This document shows, piece after piece, positions 44,238-52,963 of a DNA stretch of 64,000 nt. Position numbers and translations under genes: made by a program. This stretch comes from CAVRUD01 sp963849635. Its GTDB lineage: Bacteria > Chloroflexota > Chloroflexia > Thermomicrobiales > UBA6265. The notes below the pieces were generated by a model. The model was not told the origin of the DNA. It did not search any database and was given only the letters and a program-made list of their open reading frames with translations. The stretch is taken from contig CAWKIA010000037.1 of assembly GCA_963849635.1 (NCBI GenBank), forward strand, positions 124,001 to 188,000, in the 5' to 3' direction. Each line of letters opens with the position of its first letter. Position 1 is the first letter of the stretch.

Positions 44238-45533
44238 TTGCCCGCGACAGAGAAGCTCTATGAGAAGACCACGCTCCCCAATGGTGTTCGGGTCGTTACC
44301 GGTGAGATGACCGGCGTCCGCTCCGCCAGTCTGATCCTCTACTACGGGGTTGGCTCCCGATACGAGCGGCCAGAGTACGCGGGCATCTCGCATTACCTGG
44401 AGCACATGGTCTTCAAGGGGACGGTCAAGCGGCCGGACGCCATGCTGATCTCGCAGGAGATCGAAGGGGTCGGCGGGAGCCTCAACGCCGCCACCGGGCG
44501 CGAATCCACGAACTACTGGGCCAAAGTCCCCAGCACCCGCTTCAGCCTCGCCTTCGATGTCCTGGCCGACATGGTTCGCGGCTCGGTCTTCGACGAGGGC
44601 GAGACGGAGAAAGAGCGGTCGGTCATCATCGAGGAGATTCGGGCCGTCCAGGACATGCCCGAGGATATGGTCCACGACGTCATCGACGAGGTCCTCTGGG
44701 AGGGGCACGCCGTCGGCCGTCCGATCGCGGGCACCGAGGAGACCGTCGCCAATATCACCAAGGATGCCATGGTCGATTTCTGGCGCCGGAACTACGGACC
44801 GGATCGCCTGGTGATCGCGGCCGGCGGCGATGTCCGCCACGCCGAGGTCGTCGCCCTGGCGGAGGAGCACTTTGGTGATCTCGAACGGCCGGTATCCCCG
44901 GACGCCTTCGACGAGGCCACCATCAACGAAACCCAATCTGAGCCGCGGGTCCATCTTGTGACGAAAGAGACGGAGCAGGCCCATCTTTGCCTGGCAATGC
45001 CGGCTCTGCCATATTCGACCGAGCGTCGCTACGTCCAGTCCACGATCGAGGCGATCCTCTCCTCGGGGATGAGCTCACGCCTCTTCCAGGAGATCCGGGA
45101 GAAGCGGGGGTTGGTCTACTCCGTCTACGGCTACTTCCGCCCCTATGCCGACGTCGGACAGGGAGTCGTCTACGCCGGCACCGACCTTGATCGGGTCGAA
45201 GAGACGGTTGGCGCGGTGGTCGAGGAACTGCGCAAGCTCCGGGATATCCCCGTGCCCGAGGATGAGTTCCAGCGCACCAAGGAGTTGCGCAAGGGTCGCC
45301 TCCTGATGGGCTTCGAGGACAGCCGCTCGATCGCTGGCTGGATCGGCAGTCAGGAGGAGACCTACGGCGAGATCCGCACCCCCGAAGAGGTGATGGAGCG
45401 CATCGACGCCGTCACCCGTGAGGATGTCCAGGCGCTCGCGGGCGAACTCTTCCGTGACGACCGCCTCAGTCTGGCCGTCGTCGGCCCCTATGACGAGGCC
45501 AAGCCCTTCGAAGACCTCCTCCACCTGGGATGA
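44238..45533 (+). CDS. M16-family zinc peptidase
   Basis: 431 aa from a TTG 6 nt after AAGGAG. Insulinase-type fold with the inverted zinc motif HYLEHMVFKGT (HxxEH) near residue 54 and the second Glu in the ERSVIIEEIRAVQD helix. A C-terminal half-domain contains SRLFQEIREKRGLVYSVYGYF (in part), with the substrate-binding Arg/Tyr. Similar to mitochondrial processing peptidase-like bacterial proteases. The start of the downstream GNAT gene overlaps its stop (ATGA). Confidence 0.88.
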   Translation: MPATEKLYEKTTLPNGVRVVTGEMTGVRSASLILYYGVGSRYERPEYAGISHYLEHMVFKGTVKRPDAMLISQEIEGVGGSLNAATGRESTNYWAKVPSTRFSLAFDVLADMVRGSVFDEGETEKERSVIIEEIRAVQDMPEDMVHDVIDEVLWEGHAVGRPIAGTEETVANITKDAMVDFWRRNYGPDRLVIAAGGDVRHAEVVALAEEHFGDLERPVSPDAFDEATINETQSEPRVHLVTKETEQAHLCLAMPALPYSTERRYVQSTIEAILSSGMSSRLFQEIREKRGLVYSVYGYFRPYADVGQGVVYAGTDLDRVEETVGAVVEELRKLRDIPVPEDEFQRTKELRKGRLLMGFEDSRSIAGWIGSQEETYGEIRTPEEVMERIDAVTREDVQALAGELFRDDRLSLAVVGPYDEAKPFEDLLHLG

Positions 45534-46036
45534 GCAACGTGGCCGACAACGAGCGTCCGGAAGCAACCGATGGGGTGCAGATTTCGCTGACTCCGCCAAT
45601 CGGTACCGCGATTCGCCCGCTAGATCTAGGCCTGGATGCAATTGCCGCCGAGATCCTGGCGCCGGCCACCGAAGTTGGCACCATCGAAGCCGCCGCGTCG
45701 TTGATCGCGACTAGCCGATCCGACGAGAACGCAGCCATTTACGGCATGACGGCGGACGACCGCGTCATTGCGGTCTATCTCACGCGCAGGATTCCACTCT
45801 CTGTTGAGGTAACGGCGATTGCGGTCGCGCCCGACTCCAGAGGCAAGGGGCATGGTCGTGCCTGTCTCCAGGACGCCCTCCGGCGCGCGGGCAAGCTACC
45901 ACTCGTCGTCGAGACGCCTGAGAACTCGGTCGGCTTCTTCAAGAGATGCGGCTTCAAGATCGTGAGCAGGCGCCTCCCGCCCGACGGCCAGCCCCGATTC
46001 AAACTTGGCTGGCACGCACCCCGACCACCAATCTAG
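45530..46036 (+). CDS. GNAT-family acetyltransferase
   Basis: 168 aa, translationally coupled to the M16 gene by a 4-nt overlap. Acetyl-CoA loop VTAIAVAPDSRGKGHGRACLQDAL (in part: R-G-K-G-H-G-R), then PLVVETPENSVGFFKRCGFKIV, the usual strand and helix that shield the cofactor. Substrate unknown; it could modify a protein N-terminus or small amine. The N-terminal ~60 residues lack a recognisable domain. Confidence 0.78.
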   Translation: MSNVADNERPEATDGVQISLTPPIGTAIRPLDLGLDAIAAEILAPATEVGTIEAAASLIATSRSDENAAIYGMTADDRVIAVYLTRRIPLSVEVTAIAVAPDSRGKGHGRACLQDALRRAGKLPLVVETPENSVGFFKRCGFKIVSRRLPPDGQPRFKLGWHAPRPPI

Positions 46037-46108
46037 CCTCGGAGAGGCTGTCCTGTTTGGCCCGGGCCGTCAGCCCCGGGCGTCAGACCCCGAGGAGCCC
46101 CCCGGCCC

Positions 46109-46987
46109 ATGACCTCTGAACCAACGCAGACCGCCAGGACAGGCTGGGAAGCAATCGTCGACCTCGCCCTGGCCGAAGATATCGGCACCGGAGATATCAC
46201 CACTCTGGCCGTCATTCCGGTTGAAGCAAGGGCGGAAGGCGCAATCATCGCCAAGCAGACCGGGGTGATTTCCGGCCTGGAGCCAGCCGGGTTCGTCTTC
46301 CAGCGGGTCGATCCCACGATTGCCTATCAGGCGGTCGCGTCAGACGGCGACGAGATCGCGATCGGGGATATCGTGGCCACAGTTTCCGGCCCCGCCCGCG
46401 GCGTTCTCACCGGCGAGCGCGTCGCTCTCAACCTGCTCCAACGGCTCTCCGGGGTGGCCACGATCACGCGGGCTTACGTTCGCGAGGTGGAGGGCACAAA
46501 CGCCCGGGTCGTCGATACGCGCAAGACGACTCCCGGCCTGCGCCTGCTCGAGAAGGCGGCGGTCCGCCACGGTGGTGGAGCCAATCACCGGTTTGGGCTG
46601 GCCGACGGTGTCTTGATCAAGGACAACCACCTGGCCGCCCTGGGACCGCCCGGCTCCGACCGGGTCACTCGCGCGGTCCAATTGGCCCGCCAGCACGCCC
46701 CTCACACCCTGCGGATCGAGGTCGAGGTCACCACCCTGGCAGAGGTCGAGGAGGCGGTCGCCGCCAGCGCCGACGTGATCATGCTCGACAACATGGACCC
46801 AGCCACGATGCGGGAGGCAGTCGAGATCGTCGCCGGCCGGGCCATCTTGGAAGCTTCGGGCGGGATCACGTTGGCGACTGTTCGGGCCGTCGCCGAAACG
46901 GGCGTTGACCTGATCTCGGCCGGCGCCCTCACCCACTCCGCACCATCGATCGATCTCAGCCTGGAGTTCGCAATCAGCGTTCCCTAA
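46109..46987 (+). CDS. nadC: NadC, nicotinate-nucleotide pyrophosphorylase (carboxylating)
   Basis: 292 aa; ATG with GAGGAG 10 nt upstream. Converts quinolinate and PRPP to nicotinate mononucleotide, CO2 and PPi. LAEDIGTGDITT at the start, GERVALNLLQRLSGVAT, VVDTRKTTPGLRLLEKAAVRHGGGANHR (in part) with the PRPP- and quinolinate-binding Arg/Lys/His, EVEVTTLAEVEEA and ASGGITLATVRA near the end. Normal length. No nadA or nadB in the window; it stands just before the nitrile hydratase operon. Confidence 0.92.
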   Translation: MTSEPTQTARTGWEAIVDLALAEDIGTGDITTLAVIPVEARAEGAIIAKQTGVISGLEPAGFVFQRVDPTIAYQAVASDGDEIAIGDIVATVSGPARGVLTGERVALNLLQRLSGVATITRAYVREVEGTNARVVDTRKTTPGLRLLEKAAVRHGGGANHRFGLADGVLIKDNHLAALGPPGSDRVTRAVQLARQHAPHTLRIEVEVTTLAEVEEAVAASADVIMLDNMDPATMREAVEIVAGRAILEASGGITLATVRAVAETGVDLISAGALTHSAPSIDLSLEFAISVP

Positions 46988-47070
46988 ACCGCGCGGCGTC
47001 GTTTGCTAGACTGGTTGAATTGAACCGGATCTCGGCATCTCATCCAACGAGCGAGCCAGCGAGGCGGGCG

Positions 47071-47745
47071 ATGAATGGCATCCACGACATGGGCGGCATG
47101 CACGGCTTCGGCCCGATCCAGGACATCGATCAGCCAGTCGAGCCGGTCTTCCACGATAATTGGGAGGGCCACGTCCGCGCGCTTGAGTGGCTCCTGGTCA
47201 GCAACAACGTCTTCAACCTGGACGCCTTTCGCTACGGCATCGAGCGGATGGCTCCAGCACACTATCTCCGTGCCTCGTACTACGAGCGCTGGCTGAACAC
47301 CGTCGAGTACAACCTCATTCAGGCTGGGGTGGTTACCCCGGAAGAACTCGACGCCCGCATGGCCGAGCTGAGTGGCAGCGGCAACACCCCGCCTCCTCCG
47401 GAGCGTGTTCTTCCGGCCACCCCGCCTCCAACGCCGTCGATCCCAGAGTCGCTGCCTTCAACCCAGCCCCAGTTCGCGGTTGGCGATGCGGTCATCACCC
47501 GCAGTGTTCAGTCCACCGGCCATACCCGTCTCCCCCGCTATGCCCGAGGTAAGCGCGGCATCATCCACATGGTCCATGGGCCGGAGATCTTCGCCGACAC
47601 CAATGCCCACGGCCTCGGCGAGCATCCACACACCGTCTATAACGTCCGCTTCGACGCTCAGGACCTCTGGGGCGAATCGGCGGAACCCAATCAGGTTGTC
47701 TCGATCGACTTGTGGGAGAGCTACCTCGAACCCGTGACGTCTTGA
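47071..47745 (+). CDS. nthB: nitrile hydratase beta subunit
   Basis: 224 aa from the ATG at 47071 (GAGGCGGGCG upstream). Starts NGIHDMGGMHGFGPI, the diagnostic beta-subunit N-terminus, then WEGHVRALEWLL and a C-terminal SH3-like barrel (FAVGDAVITRSV, HTRLPRYARGKRGIIHMVHG in part). With alpha it hydrates nitriles to amides; the Arg in GHTRLPRYARG contacts the alpha active-site claw. The order beta-alpha-activator is typical of cobalt enzymes. A Pro-rich linker (NTPPPPERVLPATPPPTPS) is longer than usual. Confidence 0.92.
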   Translation: MNGIHDMGGMHGFGPIQDIDQPVEPVFHDNWEGHVRALEWLLVSNNVFNLDAFRYGIERMAPAHYLRASYYERWLNTVEYNLIQAGVVTPEELDARMAELSGSGNTPPPPERVLPATPPPTPSIPESLPSTQPQFAVGDAVITRSVQSTGHTRLPRYARGKRGIIHMVHGPEIFADTNAHGLGEHPHTVYNVRFDAQDLWGESAEPNQVVSIDLWESYLEPVTS

Positions 47746-47769
47746 GCTGGGTGGCGGAGGAGGAACCTC

Positions 47770-48377
47770 GTGTCATACGACCCTGAGCAAGAGCCCTACG
47801 TTGCCCTGCGCACCAAAGCCCTGGAATCGCTGCTGATCGAAAAGGACTCATCACCCCCGAGGCGGTCGACGCCGAGATCAGCTGGTTCGAGCAGGACATC
47901 GGGCCGCTGATGGGCGCAAAGGTCGTCGCCCGCGCCTGGACCGATCCCGAGTTCAAAGCCCGGCTGCTGGCCGAAGGCGGCTCCGTTCTAACCGAACTCG
48001 GAATGCCGCCCAGCCCGAATCTGGTGGTCGTCGAGAACACGCCCGACGTTCACAACCTCGTCGTCTGCACGCTCTGCTCCTGCTACCCCTGGTCGGTGCT
48101 TGGCCTACCTCCAACCTGGTACAAGAGCTTCGCCTACCGATCGCGGGCCGTCCTCGAACCAAGGTCGGTGCTCCGCGAGTTCGGGACCGAGATCGGCGAG
48201 GACATGCCGATCCACGTCTGGGACAGCAGCGCCGACCAGCGATACATGGTCCTACCCCAACGACCCGCCGGGACCGAGCAGATGAGCGAAGAAGAGCTGG
48301 CGGCGCTCCTTACCCGGGATGCCATGATCGGCGTGACGCTCGTCCCGGAACCGCCGCCCGTCCCGGCCGGAACATAG
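47770..48377 (+). CDS. nthA: nitrile hydratase alpha subunit, cobalt type, one base missing
   Basis: GTG with GGAGGAGGAACC upstream. The first frame gives SYDPEQEPYVALRTKALESLLIEK; one G is lost at 47844-47845 (GGG to GG) and the second frame continues LITPEAVDAEISWFEQDIGP through to the stop, about 202 aa joined. The metal claw is VCTLCSCYPWSVLG: Thr after the first Cys and Tyr after the last are the marks of the cobalt class (iron enzymes have Ser and Thr). The two cysteines of the claw that are oxidised to sulfinic/sulfenic acid are both present. The break is very likely an assembly error. Confidence 0.9.
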
Positions 48378-48394
48378 GGAACCAAGGAGCAGTC

Positions 48395-49294
48395 ATGCCT
48401 GGGTCCGGTGAGCGGATCGACAGCCTGAGCGACGACCTCGCGGTGCCGCGTTCGAACGGCGAGATGGTCTTCGATGCCCCGTGGCAGGGCCGGATCTTCG
48501 GCATGGCCGTCACACTGTGTGATGACCAGCGTTTCGCCTGGAACGACTTCCGCGATCGCCTCGTCTCGGAGATCGCCGCGGCCGAGGAACACGGCGATGC
48601 ATCGGGGTACTACGAGCGGTGGCTGGCCTCCTTCGAGCGCTTCTTGCTCGAAGAGGGGGTTGTCTCCGCGACCGAGTTAGACGCCCGCACTGCCGAGTAC
48701 GCCGCTGGCATCTTCGACGAGCATGAGCACTACGAGACGACCTCCGACGCGATCCCCAGCCTGGCTCGGTCGCCCCACAGGTCTAAAGAGCGCAACATCG
48801 TTCGCCGGGGCGACGGCGACCTGATCAATGTGTTTCGCCGCCCGGGCCAACTCTTCGTCTGCGCCACAGGGTGCTGCTGCGGACACACCGAGCGGGGCCA
48901 CGCCGAGGTGCCGGTCGAGCTGTACCACACGGAATGGGCCCGTAGGAAGATCCGGCACAAGGTCCATCTCTCGCTGGGCGGCTGCCTGGGGCCGTGCGCC
49001 CTGTCGAACGTCGCGATGCTCCTCTTCGCCGGGCAGCAAGTCTGGTTCCACTCGATCGAGGGCGACGACCAGGTGATCGCGATCTACGACTACATCGAGG
49101 CAATGGTCCGAGCCGGACGCTACCTGCCGCCGCCGGACAACCTCCGCGATCAGGTTTTCGATGTCTTTGACTGGGCTGAACCGGCCGTCTCTGCCCCTGT
49201 CTCTGCCCAGAAACCGCGCTCCATTGAACCGACCTACGCTTCCGTTCGTGCGCAACCGACTGATGTGGGTGTCCCTGCCTTCTCATCAGACTGA
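48395..49294 (+). CDS. nitrile hydratase activator fused to a [2Fe-2S] ferredoxin-like domain
   Basis: 299 aa; ATG after AAGGAG. Residues ~15-110 are the accessory/activator domain homologous to the beta subunit's N-terminus (PRSNGEMVFDAPWQGRIFGM, in part, and ALCDDQRFAWNDFRDRLVSEI-like), which escorts cobalt into alpha. Residues ~145-230 carry FVCATGCCCGHTERGH and SLGGCLGPCALSNVAMLL, the cysteine layout of thioredoxin-like [2Fe-2S] ferredoxins found with cobalamin genes. The last ~50 residues are disordered. A redox partner for metal insertion or cysteine oxidation is inference. The normal activator is about 100-150 aa, so this is a clear fusion. Confidence 0.85.
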   Translation: MPGSGERIDSLSDDLAVPRSNGEMVFDAPWQGRIFGMAVTLCDDQRFAWNDFRDRLVSEIAAAEEHGDASGYYERWLASFERFLLEEGVVSATELDARTAEYAAGIFDEHEHYETTSDAIPSLARSPHRSKERNIVRRGDGDLINVFRRPGQLFVCATGCCCGHTERGHAEVPVELYHTEWARRKIRHKVHLSLGGCLGPCALSNVAMLLFAGQQVWFHSIEGDDQVIAIYDYIEAMVRAGRYLPPPDNLRDQVFDVFDWAEPAVSAPVSAQKPRSIEPTYASVRAQPTDVGVPAFSSD

Positions 49295-49324
49295 GGATAC
49301 TCAGCCTTCGTCGTTGAGGTTTGC

Positions 49325-49882
49325 ATGGCCGATCTCACTCCCACCGGCATTCTCGACGCGCTCTTCCGACTCGCGGCCGGCGTCCTTTCGCTCCTAGCGG
49401 TGACAACAAGCTCTGGTCCGTCCAGCGAAGGTCCGGAGATCGTCGACGGTGAGTTCGCGCTACCTGCCGATGACGAGGTCGTGATCCGAATCGCCGAGAA
49501 CAACGGGACCGTCTCGCCGGAGTTCCAGACCGGTTACTCCGTCGAGATCGTTGCCAGCGGGTACGCCCTGTACGTCTTCACGCCCCAAGGGGCTAGTGAC
49601 GACATGTTGGAGCCGACGGCAGAGCGACAGGTGACCGTCGCGGCGCTAGGCGTGGACGGCGTCCAATCCCTGCTCCAGCGGCTAAACACCCTCGGCGTCT
49701 TTGATCTTGCCAATCCCGACGATGTCGCGCCTCCTGGCGCCTCCGTGGATCTCTTGGAAGTCACGCTTGATGACGGCGTCTGGCTCGTTCAGAACGTCGA
49801 GCTAGATGACGGAGATGCCACGAGGTTGGACCTGGCCCAGGCGTTGATCGTCGCGACGGTCCGATCCTCGCCAGTGGAATAG
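49325..49882 (+). CDS. hypothetical protein, 185 aa, possibly exported
   Basis: The ATG at 49325 has GAGG upstream. A short hydrophobic stretch (ILDALFRLAAGVLSLLAVTT) near the N-terminus could be a signal anchor; the rest is acidic beta-rich sequence with ENNGTVSPEFQTGYSVEIVASGYALYVF in part and LLQRLNTLGVFDLANP. No family recognised. It follows the nitrile hydratase operon by 30 nt, so it may be its last gene, but no role in the enzyme is suggested by the sequence. Confidence 0.6.
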   Translation: MADLTPTGILDALFRLAAGVLSLLAVTTSSGPSSEGPEIVDGEFALPADDEVVIRIAENNGTVSPEFQTGYSVEIVASGYALYVFTPQGASDDMLEPTAERQVTVAALGVDGVQSLLQRLNTLGVFDLANPDDVAPPGASVDLLEVTLDDGVWLVQNVELDDGDATRLDLAQALIVATVRSSPVE

Positions 49883-50242
49883 GTCAACCAGGCACCCCTG
49901 CACGAACGAACCCATGAACGTTCGCGGGAAATGGGTACCAGACATCTTGTTTTAGACCGTTTACAATCGTAAACTCCTTCTTGCAGGCCCCCACATTTCC
50001 CCGCTCGTCGGCGGCCGCCTCACCTGGAAGCAGGTGGGACGCTGCTGTCTTGCCTTCGGCGTGCCGAGAGCGGCACTTCGCGCCCGGGTGACTGCGCTGA
50101 ATCATCGAGGATCCGAAACCAAATCGAGATGATTCACGTTGTAAAGAGCGGAAGGGAATGTGCGTCCGGACAGGCAGCACGTTCGGGGACAGGGTAGGGG
50201 CGGCAGCGCTTGCGCCGCGCCACGTCGAGGGGGATGGTCAGG
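49883..50242 (+). promoter_or_regulatory. long structured 5' region before the L,D-transpeptidase gene
   Basis: 360 nt without a gene. It contains GAATCATC…GATGATTC (50099-50135), a perfect 8-bp stem, and several GC-rich pairing stretches (CACCTGGAAGCAGGTG at 50021-50036). Leaders of cell-wall genes often contain c-di-AMP riboswitches, but I could not match that consensus here, so no class is assigned. Confidence 0.3.
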
Positions 50243-51526
50243 GTGAACGGTATCCGTGAGGTGTCGTGGCACAGTCACCGCCGGCAGCGGCAGCGCGCCG
50301 TCGGCATGGGGAAACGCTCCTATTCCAGCCCCAGACTGCTCCTGACGTTACTTCTCGCCGCAATCCTCTCTCCCGCACTTAGCCTCGCCTTCCCCGCCCA
50401 GAGTGGCCTCAAGTCCGCCTCCGCCCAGAGCGCGGCCGACTGGGCTCCGCCAAGCACCGTCTACATCCCCGAAACCGGCCAGACCATCGACGGGTACTTC
50501 CTTGACCTCTGGCGAGAGGCGGGCGGTTTCTACTCCTTCGGCAACCCGATCACCCCCGAAATGACGATGGCCGGTGGGCATGTCGTCCAGTACTACCAGT
50601 ACGCCCGGTTCGAGTACTGGCCGGAAGGTGACGAGTTCGGCAACACCGTCATCGTCGGCAACATCGGCGACGAACTTCGCCCGGTAACGGTCCGCCGGTT
50701 CACCCCCACCGGCAGCATCGACGCGAAGGACACCCGCGCCACGACCAATACCTCCGTCAGCGCCACCGCCGAACTGCTCGCCCTGACCCGAGCGTGGCTG
50801 CCGCTGCCGGCCGACACCGGTGCGGAGTCGCGGACCAATTGGCGGTACATCCCCGAGACGGGGCACAGCGTTTCCAACGGCTTCAAGGATTTCTGGGAGC
50901 GGACGGGCGAGGCCTTCTACCTCGGCAACCCACTGACCGAGGAATACACGCTCGGTGGCATCGTCTATCAGGTCTTCGAGAAGGGGCAGCTCGCCTGGGA
51001 AGAAGGGGGAGACCCCTACATGGTCCCCCTCGGGAAGAAGCTGGCCGAGCGCTACAAGCTCGACATGGAGCCGATCGACCAGGGCAATGTCCCGACCTAC
51101 AACGAGGACCTGTGGATCCCGCCGGCTCCGCCTGAGCCAGTGATCGACCCGCGCGCGCCGAAGCTGATCGACATCGACCTCACCAACCAGTACATGCGCG
51201 TCTACCAGGGCGATGACGTCATCATCGAGAGCTACATCAGCTCCGGCCGCGTGCCCGAGTTCACGACGCCAACCGGGACGTTCTTCATCATGTCGATGCT
51301 GCCTTCGCAGACGATGGAAGGGGTGCTTGGCGGCGAGTATTACAACGTTCCGGATGTCCCTGACGTCATGTACTTCACCGACGGTGGCCACGCGCTCCAC
51401 GGCACGTACTGGCACAACAACTTTGGCACCCCGATGAGCCACGGCTGCATCAACATCCCGATGGACGTGGCGGACTTCGTCTATAGCTGGGCGACCGTCG
51501 GAACCGAGATCGACATTCACTACTAA
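50243..51526 (+). CDS. secreted L,D-transpeptidase (YkuD domain)
   Basis: 427 aa from the GTG at 50243 (GAGGGGG 9 nt upstream; ATG 50234 and ATG 50306 also possible). Signal peptide LLLTLLLAAILSPALSLAF. Two copies of a ~100-residue repeat (VYIPETGQTIDGYFLDLW / RYIPETGHSVSNGFKDFW) precede the YkuD domain, which has IDIDLTNQYMRVYQGD, HGTYWHNNFG and the catalytic SHGCIN Cys/His. Forms 3-3 cross-links in peptidoglycan or anchors proteins to it. The PETG repeats may bind wall polymer; this is inference. Confidence 0.88.
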   Translation: MNGIREVSWHSHRRQRQRAVGMGKRSYSSPRLLLTLLLAAILSPALSLAFPAQSGLKSASAQSAADWAPPSTVYIPETGQTIDGYFLDLWREAGGFYSFGNPITPEMTMAGGHVVQYYQYARFEYWPEGDEFGNTVIVGNIGDELRPVTVRRFTPTGSIDAKDTRATTNTSVSATAELLALTRAWLPLPADTGAESRTNWRYIPETGHSVSNGFKDFWERTGEAFYLGNPLTEEYTLGGIVYQVFEKGQLAWEEGGDPYMVPLGKKLAERYKLDMEPIDQGNVPTYNEDLWIPPAPPEPVIDPRAPKLIDIDLTNQYMRVYQGDDVIIESYISSGRVPEFTTPTGTFFIMSMLPSQTMEGVLGGEYYNVPDVPDVMYFTDGGHALHGTYWHNNFGTPMSHGCINIPMDVADFVYSWATVGTEIDIHY

Positions 51527-51560
51527 CGGCCCCCGGGCGCGGAGCACGGAGCGCAGACGA

Positions 51561-51605
51561 CGGGAGGGGAGGCGCCGGAGACCCGGCGCCTCCCCTCCCG
51601 TTTTT
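51561..51605 (+). terminator. intrinsic terminator after the L,D-transpeptidase
   Basis: CGGGAGGGGAGGCGCCGG pairs perfectly with CCGGCGCCTCCCCTCCCG around AGAC and is followed by TTTTT: an 18-bp stem with a T-tract, a strong intrinsic terminator. Confidence 0.9.
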
Positions 51606-51725
51606 CGGGCCGTCGTGCAGCGATCTCACCGACGCGATGTAGCAGGCATGCTACCCTCACCTGTGGTCCCCGAGTGCGCCAACGGTGGCTCTCCGTTCAA
51701 GCGCGGTTCGGTTCCGGAGGTCATC

Positions 51726-52280
51726 GTGTCGCTGCTGGGCTGCCGCCTCAACATCGCAGTGCCTTCGCCGATCTGGCCGCTGCTCGTGGTGGCAGGCCTC
51801 CTCACCGTCCCCGCCGAATGCGCCCGGATTGGCCACCCCCATTCGCTCTTCCAAGGCATCAGCGCGGCGCCGTCATCTCCGCCCTCCCATGAGGAAGGCC
51901 CCCCCCACTCCGCCGTCGATCACGTCCACGCCGAGTCTGGCTACCTCCCGGCCTGGGCGTCTCCCTTTGCCGACATCGCCAGCCTTTCCGCTTCGTCCGC
52001 ATACCACGTCTCAGTCGCACCCGGCCCACCCGGAGATGGGTGTGCCCGCCACATCCCGGGATCATCATTGCCACCCGCCGCCGGCGACCTGCCCGTGATC
52101 GAACCGGCGGCTCCCGCCGCGTTTGCGGCGTTCGGCACTGCGCTGGCCCTGCTCGCGGCCCTGATGGTCCTGCTTCTGCCCGGACGTCCTCGGGAGACGA
52201 GCCTTGTCGCGCCGCTCTCCAGCCTGCTCGCCCGGGCACTCGACCCTCCGCCGCCACGCGCCCAGATTCTTGCCTGGTGA
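51726..52280 (+). CDS. small membrane protein, first gene of a copper-linked operon
   Basis: 184 aa from the GTG at 51726 (CCGGAGGTCATC upstream; an extension to 51615 lacks support). Two hydrophobic segments: WPLLVVAGLLTVPAECA near the N-terminus and FAAFGTALALLAALMVLLLP near the end, with a His/Ser/Pro-rich exported stretch between them (HPHSLFQ, HVHAESGY). I do not recognise the family; DUF2946-like proteins in copper operons have a similar outline. It precedes the Sco gene by about 30 nt in a run of closely spaced genes. Confidence 0.6.
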   Translation: MSLLGCRLNIAVPSPIWPLLVVAGLLTVPAECARIGHPHSLFQGISAAPSSPPSHEEGPPHSAVDHVHAESGYLPAWASPFADIASLSASSAYHVSVAPGPPGDGCARHIPGSSLPPAAGDLPVIEPAAPAAFAAFGTALALLAALMVLLLPGRPRETSLVAPLSSLLARALDPPPPRAQILAW

Positions 52281-52312
52281 ACCCTTCTTCAACATCACAA
52301 TCCGGATGCATC

Positions 52313-52943
52313 ATGCCCATCTTGAGACCCCGGAATGCCGGGGCCATTCGACGTCTTTCGACCATGCTCACTCTGGCTGCCGTCGTGCTCATCGGGTTGT
52401 CAGGGTGCCTACCGGGGGAGAGCTACAAGTACCACGGTGGCGTCCTGGACCCGGTCAAAGCCGCCCCGCCGCTCGACCTGACCGACCAGCACGGCCAGCC
52501 CTTCAGCCTGGACGACCGCCGATGAGAAGGTCCGCCTGCTCTATTTCGGCTATACCACCTGTCCGGACTTCTGCCCGACAACGCTGACCGACTTCCTGAC
52601 AGTGAAAGAGGATCTGGGTGACGCAGCGAATGAGGTCGAATTCATCCTGGTGACGGTCGATCCCGAACGGGATACGGAAGCTCGGCTCCAGGAGTACCTC
52701 GCCTTCTTCGACCCGGAGTTCGTCGGCTTGCGCGGAGATCAAGCCCAGACCGACGCGGCCCTGCGTGGCTACGGCGTCTTTGCGCAGAAATCCGAACAGC
52801 CTGGCTCGGCCACCGGGTATCTGGTGGACCATTCGACGATGATCTACGTACTCGATGAGAAGGGGAACCTTCGCCTGACCTATCCGTACGGCACCGATCC
52901 GGCGGACATCACCGAGGATGTCCGCCATCTGCTGGACAGCTAA
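52313..52943 (+). CDS. Sco1/SenC-type lipoprotein, interrupted by one extra base
   Basis: Copper chaperone and thiol oxidoreductase for cytochrome-oxidase CuA assembly. Lipoprotein signal peptide with LSGC lipobox, then KAAPPLDLTDQHGQPFSLDD. One extra C at about 52519-52520 shifts the frame; the second frame gives DEKVRLLYFGYTTCPDFCPT with the CxxxC copper motif, TVDPERDTEARLQEYL and YLVDHSTMIYVLDEKG with the copper-ligand His. Joined, about 209 aa, normal for the family. No oxidase genes are in the window. Confidence 0.82.
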
Positions 52944-52963
52944 GCACTCATCGGGAGACGTGG

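Noticed and set aside
49883..50242. c-di-AMP (ydaO) riboswitch upstream of the L,D-transpeptidase
   Set aside because: The context is typical, but I could not match the conserved ydaO sequence blocks; only simple hairpins are supported.
51615..51725. Upstream extension of the small membrane protein gene
   Set aside because: The GTG at 51726 has GGAGG at proper distance; the extension overlaps terminator-proximal sequence and looks non-coding.
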